DNA of 64,000 nucleotides, taken from contig OY760134.1 of assembly GCA_963663145.1 (NCBI GenBank), forward strand, positions 1-64,000, read 5' to 3'. Origin of the DNA: Azotimanducus sp963663145 (GTDB taxonomy: Bacteria > Pseudomonadota > Gammaproteobacteria > Pseudomonadales > Azotimanducaceae). The notes under the pieces were generated by a model. It was not told the DNA's origin, did not search any database, and saw only the letters and a program-made list of their open reading frames with translations. This document shows, piece after piece, positions 44,466 to 51,975 of this stretch (the stretch's first letter is position 1; each line of letters begins with the position of its first letter). Position numbers and translations under genes: made by a program.

Positions 44466-45875
44466 GTGGACTTCATTGATCGCCAAAACGAGATGCGTCG
44501 GCTGAGCGCCGCGCTCTCTGAGAAATCAAAAGACCCTCAGAGCCGCGCCGCTTTTGTGGCGATTTGGGGCCGAAGGCGCGTCGGGAAATCGCGACTGCTG
44601 ATCGAGTGGTCGCAGCGGAATGATGGCCTTTACACGGTTTCCGAGCAATCCTCACCGAGTGTTCAGCGGCGATATTTGGCAACCGCCGTCGCAGGCCGGT
44701 TTCCGGGATTTGCAGATGTCGACTATCCGGACTGGCGCTCGCTACTGGAACGCTTATCCGCAGAAGCTGCGCGCCAGCATTGGGAAGGCCCCTTCATCAT
44801 CGACGAACTCCCCTATCTTACCGAAGCCGACCCCAGCCTCGTCAGCACACTACAACACTGGATTGACAGAGACCCACAGCGTCCCTGCCTCGTTGTCAGC
44901 GGTTCAAGTACGCAGATGATGCGAGGCGCTGTGCTCGATGCCAGTGCTCCGCTCTACGGTCGGGCAAGCCAAGCCTTCGCCGTGCTTCCGCTATCCGCCG
45001 GGTACTTGTCAGACGCCTTTCCCAGCCTCAATGCGCGTCAAATCTTAAGCACCCATGCCGTGTGGGGAGGGATGCCCAGGTACTGGGAATTGGCTGAGCA
45101 ATTTGTCGCTGATCTTGACACTGCGGTCGATTCACTGGTGCTTGATCCTTCCGGCCCGCTGCATCTCGAACCAGACCGCCTGCTTCGCGAAGAATCGCCT
45201 CCAGCAATTTCGCTGCGTCCGCTGCTCGATGTGATAGGAAGTGGCGCGCATCGCTTGAGCGAGATTGCGGGACGCCTAGGCAAACCGGCCTCCAGCCTTT
45301 CGCGTCCGCTGGCAAATCTACAGGAGCTGGGGCTGGTAAGGCGTGACATCCCGTTTGGCAGCAGCCCTCGCTCCGGCAAACGCAGCCTCTATCGAATCGA
45401 AGACCCTTTCATCAGGTTCTGGTTTCGTGTGGTCGCGCCCAATCGTGCGGCTCTCAGCCAATCTCCGCGCAGCACCAGACTCGCCTATTGGACTCGCCAT
45501 CGACGCGAGCTTGAGGCGTTTGCTTGGGAGGAACTGTGTCGAGCCGCGGTCCCAAGGCTTCATGAAACCGACGTGGCACTTGCCCAACTCGGCCCTTGGG
45601 AGCCACCGCAACGCTATTGGCACCGCAACTCACCGGAGTTTGATCTCGTGGCACGCTCGGTCGACGGGAAGCGATACTTGGTGGGCGAAGCGAAATTGTC
45701 CGCGCGCTCCGGCACACAGAAGCTGATCGAAAAAGAAATAGCCTTCCTGCCGGATATCGAGCGGAAGAAAGTGGTCAAGGCGATGTTCGTGCCAGATGTT
45801 CAAGAGATTGATTTCACCGACCAAGGAATTCAGCTTGTGAACGCCGATACCGTGCTGCGGGCATTGCGGGCTTGA
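44466..45875 (+). CDS. AAA-family ATPase with C-terminal DUF234 nuclease-like domain
   Basis: This 469-residue protein is of the archaeal-type ATPase/DUF234 group. N-terminal Walker A is GRRRVGKSRLL (about residue 36), and the Walker B-like FIIDELPYL lies near 114. A sensor SGSSTQMM follows. A winged-helix region (about 250-300, LSEIAGRLGKPASSLSRPLANL) leads to the C-terminal DUF234 part with FDLVARS and YLVGEAKLS, a D-(x)n-E-x-K pattern of PD-(D/E)XK-like nucleases. Cellular role is unknown; such genes are sporadic and mobile. The start is GTG 44466 immediately downstream of the promoter. Lies between the heme operon (divergent) and a toxin-antitoxin pair. Confidence 0.85.
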   Translation: MDFIDRQNEMRRLSAALSEKSKDPQSRAAFVAIWGRRRVGKSRLLIEWSQRNDGLYTVSEQSSPSVQRRYLATAVAGRFPGFADVDYPDWRSLLERLSAEAARQHWEGPFIIDELPYLTEADPSLVSTLQHWIDRDPQRPCLVVSGSSTQMMRGAVLDASAPLYGRASQAFAVLPLSAGYLSDAFPSLNARQILSTHAVWGGMPRYWELAEQFVADLDTAVDSLVLDPSGPLHLEPDRLLREESPPAISLRPLLDVIGSGAHRLSEIAGRLGKPASSLSRPLANLQELGLVRRDIPFGSSPRSGKRSLYRIEDPFIRFWFRVVAPNRAALSQSPRSTRLAYWTRHRRELEAFAWEELCRAAVPRLHETDVALAQLGPWEPPQRYWHRNSPEFDLVARSVDGKRYLVGEAKLSARSGTQKLIEKEIAFLPDIERKKVVKAMFVPDVQEIDFTDQGIQLVNADTVLRALRA

Positions 45876-46022
45876 GACGTATTGCCGTCGGTTTTTGCGT
45901 TTCTTGAGGGCAACTCCACCAAGGTCGCCCGAGCGGGCCGCGCGCCTTGGCCACAGAATCCCAAAAGACCCAAATAAGGACAGAATTTGGTACCATTGAA
46001 CCCTAACCCAAGGATGCTTTCG

Positions 46023-46304
46023 ATGAAGCCCAGCACGGCCATAAGACCTATCACCTACCTCAAGTCCCATACCGCCGAACTCGTGCGCGAGGTCAATGAA
46101 ACCCGAGAGACCTTCATCATTACGCAGAACGGGGAAGCCAAGGCGATCGTGCAGGACATTGCGACCTACGAGCAGACACAAGAGACCTTGGCACTTCTCA
46201 AGCTACTTTCGCAGGGCAGGCAAAGCGCGCGGGAAGGGCGCTCAAAGCCACTACGACAAGTCATCGGAAGAATGCGAGCTGAACTCGCGAAGTCAGAGGC
46301 GTGA
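46023..46304 (+). CDS. Phd/YefM-family antitoxin
   Basis: This 93-residue antitoxin has the N-terminal Phd DNA-binding fold (IRPITYLKSHTAELVREVNE, then FIITQNGEAKAIVQDIATYE) and a charged helical toxin-binding tail. ATG 46023 is preceded by AAGGA about eight bases upstream; the longer frame from 45987 is unlikely. It overlaps the toxin start by 4 bp. It neutralises the ParE-like toxin and presumably autorepresses the pair. Confidence 0.9.
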   Translation: MKPSTAIRPITYLKSHTAELVREVNETRETFIITQNGEAKAIVQDIATYEQTQETLALLKLLSQGRQSAREGRSKPLRQVIGRMRAELAKSEA

Positions 46305-46627
46305 CCCAATATCCTGTAAGAATTGTCGAAGAGGCCGAAGACGACTTGGCAGAGCTCGCTGGCTACATTGCCGAACGAGATTCGGCCGAGCGCGCTGACT
46401 ATGTGCTTGAGAAACTATCGGAGGTCTGCGAACGCCTTGAGCAATGCCCCGAACGAGGGCATTTTCTACCAGAGCTTTTGCCCATGGGAATAAAGGAGTT
46501 CCGTGAAATCCACTTTAAGCCCTACCGAATCATCTACGAGGTGGTCGCAAAGGAAGTGTTTGTCCAATTGATTGTAGACGGCAGGAGAAACCTACAGAGC
46601 CTCTTGGAGCGCCGACTGTTGCGATAA
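46301..46627 (+). CDS. ParE/RelE-superfamily toxin
   Basis: This 108-residue toxin starts at GTG 46301, within the GTGA overlap with the antitoxin stop. The N-terminal VRIVEEAEDDLAELAGYIAERDS is the ParE helical hairpin. The C-terminal half has FREIHFKPYRIIYEVV and VFVQLIVDGRRNLQSLL, the usual ParE core. ParE toxins poison DNA gyrase and RelE relatives cleave mRNA; the hairpin favours ParE. A broken second copy of the pair is at 48936-49193. Confidence 0.9.
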   Translation: MTQYPVRIVEEAEDDLAELAGYIAERDSAERADYVLEKLSEVCERLEQCPERGHFLPELLPMGIKEFREIHFKPYRIIYEVVAKEVFVQLIVDGRRNLQSLLERRLLR

Positions 46628-46761
46628 AAGGGCGCCGCGTTCGGCTTCTTCGGCTGCGCCCTAGTCCAATTTTCCTGTCCGTAAGGGCTTCCGCCACGAA
46701 CATTGTGCTCTCAGTGGCGTTTTGAGCACTGGAGCATATCGGATACTATGGACTCGGCCAA

Positions 46762-46999
46762 CCCGCATTTCTCATAAATTCGCTTGAGTTTGAAGTAAGG
46801 CATTGAAGGGAGTGATGTATTCGACCGGTCTACAGTTACAGTGTGTGTTTGAAGTGCGCTGTGCGGCGTCTGGCCGGATCTTTTGCCCCAGATTCGTCCA
46901 TGCCCCCGCAGCAGTAGGGCCCGCTACTGCTTTGGTCGCGAGCACGAATCTGGAACAAAATCTCTCGGCCAGATGCCGCAAATTTATGAGAAGTGCGGG
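46762..46999. repeat. Long imperfect inverted repeat (about 240 bp), possible hairpin element
   Basis: Outer arms of 22 bp (46762-46783 and 46978-46999) match at 20 of 22 positions. An inner imperfect palindrome runs 46863-46979: GCGGCGTCTGGCCG pairs with its inverse at 46966-46979. CCAGATTCGT (46888-46897) pairs with ACGAATCTGG (46944-46953), and GCAGTAG with CTACTGC at the tip. About 80 bp of unpaired DNA separates the left outer and inner arms and is bounded by two copies of GTTTGAAGT. No gene is convincing here. It could be a MITE-like element, a structured RNA or an extrusion site. Confidence 0.7.
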
Positions 47000-47112
47000 C
47001 TAAGGTCTCAAGGTCGTAACCGCATCGCTGGAAAAGTCGTGCCGCAAAGTGCTTCCATCTCCAAGACGTCACAAGAAGACGCCGTGGTCGCCAGCGCAAG
47101 GTGGTGCGCCTG

Positions 47113-48045
47113 ATGGATCAGCCGATGCTGCGCCAGTCGCAGAGTGATTTGTTCGATTCTTTTGAACTGAAGCGGTCGGACCCGTTTCCTATTTCGCCAA
47201 TTCCAGCTGTCAACGTCGCCTGTGTGCCCAAGTACAGTCCCTTACGCTATCCGGGAGGCAAGACGTGGCTCATTCCCCACATTCGATATTGGCTGAGACA
47301 CATCGACCCATCGCCTCGCGCCTTGATTGAGCCCTTCGCCGGCGGGGGTATCGTTTCACTGACCGCAGTCATCGAGCAACTGGTTGAACGCTGTCTGATG
47401 ATCGAACTCGATAGAGATGTCGCGGCCTTTTGGCATGCCGCAATTCGATGCGGTCCTGAACTCTGCGGATTGATCGAGAGTTTTGAGGCGTCTCGAGAAG
47501 CTGTACAAGATCTTTCGGCCTCGGATTCTCAAGAGCTAGTTGCACAAGGATTTCGAACACTGGTTCTCAATCGCACACGGCGCGGAGGAATCCTTGCTTC
47601 AGGAGCCGCACTCAGTCGAGCAGGCGAAAACGGGAAGGGGGTGGCATCGCGGTGGTACCCTGAAACGCTGATGACACGTCTACACAGAATTGCCGAATAC
47701 AAGTCCCGCATTGGCTTTCTGGAGGGCGATGGCATGAAAGTACTGGAAGCACTGCTACAGTGTTTCGATCAAGAATTAGTGCTGTTCGTAGACCCCCCGT
47801 ACACTGCGGGCGGGAAGCGAGCTGGTAGGCGACTCTATGCTCACAACGCATTAGATCATTCTCGGTTATTCGCCATGCTTGCCGACAGCCGGGCGAGGTT
47901 TCTTATGACCTATGACCACGCTCCGGAAATCGTAGCCCTGGTCAAGAAGCACAAGTTTCATGCTGTTCAAGTGATTATGAAGAACACCCACCACGCGCTC
48001 ATGCCCGAACTTGTCATCACACCCGAGCCGGTCTTCGTCGCTTGA
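47113..48045 (+). CDS. D12-class (Dam-like) DNA N6-adenine methyltransferase
   Basis: This protein has about 310 residues. SPLRYPGGKTWLIPHI is the D12-class N-terminal motif, EPFAGGGIVSL is SAM motif I, and LFVDPPYTAGGK is the catalytic DPPY motif. It therefore transfers a methyl group to adenine in a short DNA target. ATG 47113 has GGTGGTG just upstream; GTG 47101 is the alternative. Its stop overlaps the TTG start of the NotI-like endonuclease by 3 bp, so the two form an R-M operon. Confidence 0.88.
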   Translation: MDQPMLRQSQSDLFDSFELKRSDPFPISPIPAVNVACVPKYSPLRYPGGKTWLIPHIRYWLRHIDPSPRALIEPFAGGGIVSLTAVIEQLVERCLMIELDRDVAAFWHAAIRCGPELCGLIESFEASREAVQDLSASDSQELVAQGFRTLVLNRTRRGGILASGAALSRAGENGKGVASRWYPETLMTRLHRIAEYKSRIGFLEGDGMKVLEALLQCFDQELVLFVDPPYTAGGKRAGRRLYAHNALDHSRLFAMLADSRARFLMTYDHAPEIVALVKKHKFHAVQVIMKNTHHALMPELVITPEPVFVA

Positions 48046-48907
48046 GTTTCCGCTACGCAATAGCGGATTGGTTTGGCGAACCTTTTGCCAGAATGCTGCC
48101 GAAGCGCCGTAAGCAATTGGCGAATCATGCTCTGAGAATGACAAAGGATGTTCCTTACTGCCCCTTTCAGCGGGGGAGATTCGCTGCAATAAGAACGGCG
48201 GCGTTTGTTCCATACAGATGTACGAGCACCCAAAAGCCTCGATCTCTGCTGATCGACTCGGCAAACAGGCGGGGCCACCTGTGATCACTTGCCCTCAGAG
48301 GTTCTCACAAAACGACCTCATACCCAAGTGGTTAGCAGAGGTGGTGGGGTTTAAGGACATCTACTTAGCTCGCGAAGTTCCGTTCATGCGATCACCCACC
48401 ACGGGGCGGCCTGCGGGGAAGATCGACATGATCCTATCTGGAGATAGTCAAGCAACCAATTGGTTCGGACTTGAGATTCAAGCCGTGTATTTTTCAGGGC
48501 GCGGAATGGAGTCTGAGTTTCATCGCCTACAGCAGGACAATCGCCCAACCGCTCCAGGCCCTCGTGAAATTCGTCGCCCCGATTGGCGCTCTTCAAGTGC
48601 GAAGCGGCTCATGCCACAACTTCAAGTAAAAGTCCCTACGCTTCGCCGCTGGGGTACAAAGCTAGCTGTCGCTGTTGACATGCCGTTTTTTGACGCGATC
48701 GGCGGGGTCAGCGAGAACTCATCGCACGACCTAGACGACGGTGATGTCATTTGGCTCGTCCCGCGAGTGTCGGATGCCTATCAACTAGAACGCGGACACT
48801 GGGAAGTACTTTCGCTTGAGGCATCAAGCGAAAAACTCCTTGCCGCCGAAACCATCAAAAGACGTGAATTTGAGACAGCCCTGCGGACTAAGTTGCGGCC
48901 TCTATAG
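48042..48907 (+). pseudogene. NotI-family restriction endonuclease, one frameshift
   Basis: The first frame (TTG 48042) reads RYAIADWFGEPFARM to YCPFQRG. The second resumes with CNKNGGVCSIQMYE and continues through VITCPQRF, PAGKIDMIL and FGLEIQAVYFSG to 48907. Together these are the landmarks of NotI-type endonucleases: an N-terminal cysteine cluster that binds iron or zinc, then a PD-(D/E)XK core whose residues lie in KIDMIL and LEIQ. One added G in the G-run near 48171-48175 restores a single frame of about 288 codons. The gene is therefore either freshly inactivated or carries a homopolymer error. It overlaps the D12 methylase stop. Confidence 0.75.
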
Positions 48908-48935
48908 CGAGCTGCGCGACCGCGACAGAAAACGC

Positions 48936-49193
48936 GAGGTCAATGAAACCCGCGAGACCTTCATCATTACGCAGAACGGGAAAGGATCATGCAGGACAGT
49001 GCAACCTACGAGCAGACACAAGAGACCTTGGCACTTCTCAAGCTACTTTCGCAGGGCAGGCAAAGCGCCCGCGAGGGGCGCTCAAAGCCGTTGCGACAAG
49101 TCATCGGAAGAATGCGAGCTGAAGTCGCGAAGTCAGAGGCGTGACCCAATATCGCGTGAGAATCTTCGAAGAGGCCGAAGACGACTTGCTCGT
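48936..49193 (+). pseudogene. Decayed second copy of the Phd/ParE pair
   Basis: This stretch repeats about 46087-46352: GCGAGGTCAATGAAACCCG and the following 200 bp are nearly identical. The antitoxin's 5' third is missing, a small deletion near 48980-48990 shifts its frame, and the toxin is cut after about 15 codons. The cut lies about 10 bp from the atpC stop codon. With the intact pair it forms direct repeats around the D12/NotI module. Confidence 0.85.
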
Positions 49194-49196
49194 GCG

Positions 49197-49622
49197 TTAC
49201 CTATTCTTGCGCTTCCTTAATTCATCGAGCGTACGCATGCGGGCGGCGGCTTCGGCAAGTTGCGCGGCGGCGGCGGAAAACTCAAACTCCCCGCTTTCTC
49301 CGCCGAGAGTTGCTCTCGCGGCCCGCTCGGCTTCTTCGGCTGCGCCTTGGTCGAGATCTTCGGCGCGTATCGCCGTGTCAATCAACGCGGTCACGTGCCC
49401 AGGCTGCACCTCAAGGAATCCTCCGGACGCGAAGTAGACCTCTTCCTCGCCCGATTCCAGCTTGAGCCGCAAGGGCCCCGGGCGTATGCCGGTCAACAAG
49501 GGCATGTGACCGGGCAAGATGCCCAGTTCACCGAGCGACCCCACCAGCGACACCATGCTCACTTGCCCGGAGAAGAGGGATTCCTCGGGCGTCACTATGT
49601 CGCATTGCATGAGGGATGCCAT
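49197..49622 (-). CDS. atpC: ATP synthase F1 epsilon subunit
   Basis: This 141-residue subunit has the N-terminal beta-sandwich (MQCDIVTPEESLFSGQVSMVSLVG, then GELGILPGHMPLLT) and the C-terminal helical hairpin that regulates ATPase activity. Last gene of the operon, 31 bp after atpD. The 3' end touches the toxin-antitoxin remnant, so the original downstream flank has been replaced. Confidence 0.96.
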   Translation of the reverse strand: MASLMQCDIVTPEESLFSGQVSMVSLVGSLGELGILPGHMPLLTGIRPGPLRLKLESGEEEVYFASGGFLEVQPGHVTALIDTAIRAEDLDQGAAEEAERAARATLGGESGEFEFSAAAAQLAEAAARMRTLDELRKRKNR

Positions 49623-49653
49623 GGTGTTCTTACCCTAACAAGACAACCGCTGT

Positions 49654-51051
49654 CTAAGCCGCGAGTTTCTTGGCGCTTTCTTCGGCCTGATCGATCGATC
49701 CGATCATGTAGAAGGCTTGTTCGGGCAGATGATCGTATTCGCCTTCAAGCAGCGCCTTGAAACTCTGCACCGTATTCTCGCGGGTCACGTACTCGCCCTT
49801 TCTGCCGGTGAAGGCTTCGGCCACGAACATGGGCTGTGAGAAGAACTGCTGCATCTTGCGCGCCCGATACACCAGCAGCTTGTCTTCTTCGGAAAGCTCG
49901 TCCATGCCAAGAATCGCAATGATGTCCTTGAGTTCGTTGTATCGCTGCAGCACCTGCTGAACACCTCTGGCCACTTGATAGTGGGTCTCACCCACCACCA
50001 AGGGATCGAGCTGGCGACTTGTGGAGTCGAGCGGGTCCACTGCCGGATAGATGCCGAGGTCAGTGATCGCTCGGGACAGAGTCACTGTCGAATCGAGATG
50101 TGCGAAGGTCGTCGCCGGCGATGGGTCGGTCAGGTCGTCCGCAGGCACGTAAACGGCCTGAATGGAAGTAATCGACCCCGCCTTGGTGGTGGTGATGCGC
50201 TCCTGCAGGAGGCCCATCTCCTCGGCGAGGTTGGGCTGATACCCCACCGCTGAGGGCATGCGCCCCAAGAGCGCGGACACCTCGGTGCCGGCCAAGGTAT
50301 AGCGATAGATGTTGTCGATGAAGAGCAGCACCTCGCGCCCTTCATCGCGGAAACTCTCGGCGATGGTCAGTCCCGTCAACCCGACTCTCAGCCGGTTGCC
50401 GGGCGGTTCGTTCATCTGCCCGTACACCAGCGCAATCTTGTCGAGCACCTTGGACTCTTTCATCTCGTGGTAGATGTCGTTGCCTTCGCGGGTTCGCTCT
50501 CCCACCCCCGCGAGCACACTGTAACCGGAGTGTTCGTAGGCGATGTTGCGAATCAACTCAAGCATGGTGACGGTCTTGCCGACACCCGCACCACCAAAGA
50601 GGCCCACCTTGCCGCCGCGCGAGAAGGGACAAATCAGGTCGATAACCTTGATGCCCGTTTCCAGGATTTCCGAACCACCTTTCTGTTCCTCATAGCTTGG
50701 CGGCTTTTGGTGAATGGCGCGACGCGCTTCGGTTTCAATCGGTCCGGCTTCGTCAATCGGGCGTCCGAGCACATCCATGATCCGCCCCAGGGTCGCTTCG
50801 CCAACCGGTGTCTTGATCGGCTCGCCCGTATCCACAACCGAGAGACCGCGCGAAAGGCCTTCCGATGGGCCCATGGCGATGGCGCGCACGACGCCGTCGC
50901 CGAGCTGCTGCTGCACCTCCAAGGTCAGTTCCACCTCCTCGACCATGAGCGCATCGTAGACCTTGGGGACGAAACGACGATCAAACTCGACGTCAATCAC
51001 CGCGCCAATGACCTGAACGACCTTTCCTTTCGGGCTTTGTTCCTCTGACAT
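49654..51051 (-). CDS. atpD: ATP synthase F1 beta subunit
   Basis: This 465-residue catalytic subunit has Walker A GGAGVGKTV, the catalytic Glu in GVGERTREGND and the DELSEEDKL motif near the end. I chose ATG 51051 because AAGGA lies six bases upstream and the protein then begins as in E. coli; the longer frame to 51090 adds 13 residues. Confidence 0.97.
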   Translation of the reverse strand: MSEEQSPKGKVVQVIGAVIDVEFDRRFVPKVYDALMVEEVELTLEVQQQLGDGVVRAIAMGPSEGLSRGLSVVDTGEPIKTPVGEATLGRIMDVLGRPIDEAGPIETEARRAIHQKPPSYEEQKGGSEILETGIKVIDLICPFSRGGKVGLFGGAGVGKTVTMLELIRNIAYEHSGYSVLAGVGERTREGNDIYHEMKESKVLDKIALVYGQMNEPPGNRLRVGLTGLTIAESFRDEGREVLLFIDNIYRYTLAGTEVSALLGRMPSAVGYQPNLAEEMGLLQERITTTKAGSITSIQAVYVPADDLTDPSPATTFAHLDSTVTLSRAITDLGIYPAVDPLDSTSRQLDPLVVGETHYQVARGVQQVLQRYNELKDIIAILGMDELSEEDKLLVYRARKMQQFFSQPMFVAEAFTGRKGEYVTRENTVQSFKALLEGEYDHLPEQAFYMIGSIDQAEESAKKLAA

Positions 51052-51089
51052 GATTTCCTTGTTCTCCTCGTGTTGCTGCCGACGACTCA

Positions 51090-51950
51090 TTAGACGGCAT
51101 CCGCCCCGCCGACAATTTCTGCGATCTCGCGAGTAATCGCCGCCTGGCGTGCGTTGTTGTACAGAAGCGTGAGTTCATCGATCATCTCTTCGGCATTCTG
51201 CGTCGCGTTCTTCATGGCGATCATCTTTGCCGCTTGCTCACAAGCGATGTTCTCGATCACCGCCTCGTACACTTGGGCCTCAATGAAGCGCTGCACCAAG
51301 CCTTCGACGAGATCGCGGGCTTCGGGTTCGTAGAGATAATCCCAGCGCCTGCCGGTGATCTCCGTATCTTCAGCGCTCAGCGGCAAGAGTTGGCGCAACA
51401 CCGGACGCTGCACCATGGTGGATACATATTCGTTGCTGATGATCATCAGTTGGTCGATGCGGCCTTCCGCATAGGCCTTGAGCATGATGCCTATGCCGCC
51501 AATCAGGTCCTTTATGGCCGGCTTCTCGCCGTAATGCGTGAAGGCCGCCACCACGTTGCCGCCAAAAGAACGGAAAAAGGCTACCGCCTTGCTGCCAATT
51601 AACGCAAGATCAGACTCCACGCCTTGCTCATGCCATCGCTGCATGTCACGAACCAAGACGCGCAGCAGGTTGACGTTGAGACCTCCGCAGAGTCCTCGGT
51701 CGGTTGAGACCACTATGTAGCCGATGCGTGTCACCTCGCGCACCTGCATATAGTCGTTTCGGTACTCGGGAGAAGCGCCCGCCAAGTGCCCGATGACTTC
51801 GCGTATCTTTTCCGCATAGGGTCGGCTGGCGCGCATCAAGGCCTGGGTGCGGCGCATCTTGCTCGCCGCCACAAGTTCCATGGCGCTGGTGATCTTCTTC
51901 GTGCTTTGCACGCTGTTGATCTTTTTCTTGACTTCCTTGGTCGCCGGCAT
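51090..51950 (-). CDS. atpG: ATP synthase F1 gamma subunit
   Basis: This 286-residue rotor subunit has the N-terminal helix KKINSVQSTKKITSAMELVAASKMRR, the motif STDRGLCGGLNVNLLR and the long C-terminal helix with ATQNAEEMIDELTLLYNNARQAAIT. It lies 25 bp after atpA and ends 39 bp before the atpD start. Confidence 0.97.
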   Translation of the reverse strand: MPATKEVKKKINSVQSTKKITSAMELVAASKMRRTQALMRASRPYAEKIREVIGHLAGASPEYRNDYMQVREVTRIGYIVVSTDRGLCGGLNVNLLRVLVRDMQRWHEQGVESDLALIGSKAVAFFRSFGGNVVAAFTHYGEKPAIKDLIGGIGIMLKAYAEGRIDQLMIISNEYVSTMVQRPVLRQLLPLSAEDTEITGRRWDYLYEPEARDLVEGLVQRFIEAQVYEAVIENIACEQAAKMIAMKNATQNAEEMIDELTLLYNNARQAAITREIAEIVGGADAV

Positions 51951-51975
51951 GTGACTCGCTGCGTTTGATCGGGAG

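Noticed and set aside
46762..46999. Integron attC site
   Set aside because: The size and imperfect palindrome fit, but I found no RYYYAAC and GTTRRRY core sites at the ends and no integrase or cassette series.
46836..47099. Minus-strand 87-residue ORF in the inverted-repeat region
   Set aside because: It spans the palindrome, has no family features, and its frame is best explained by the repeat.
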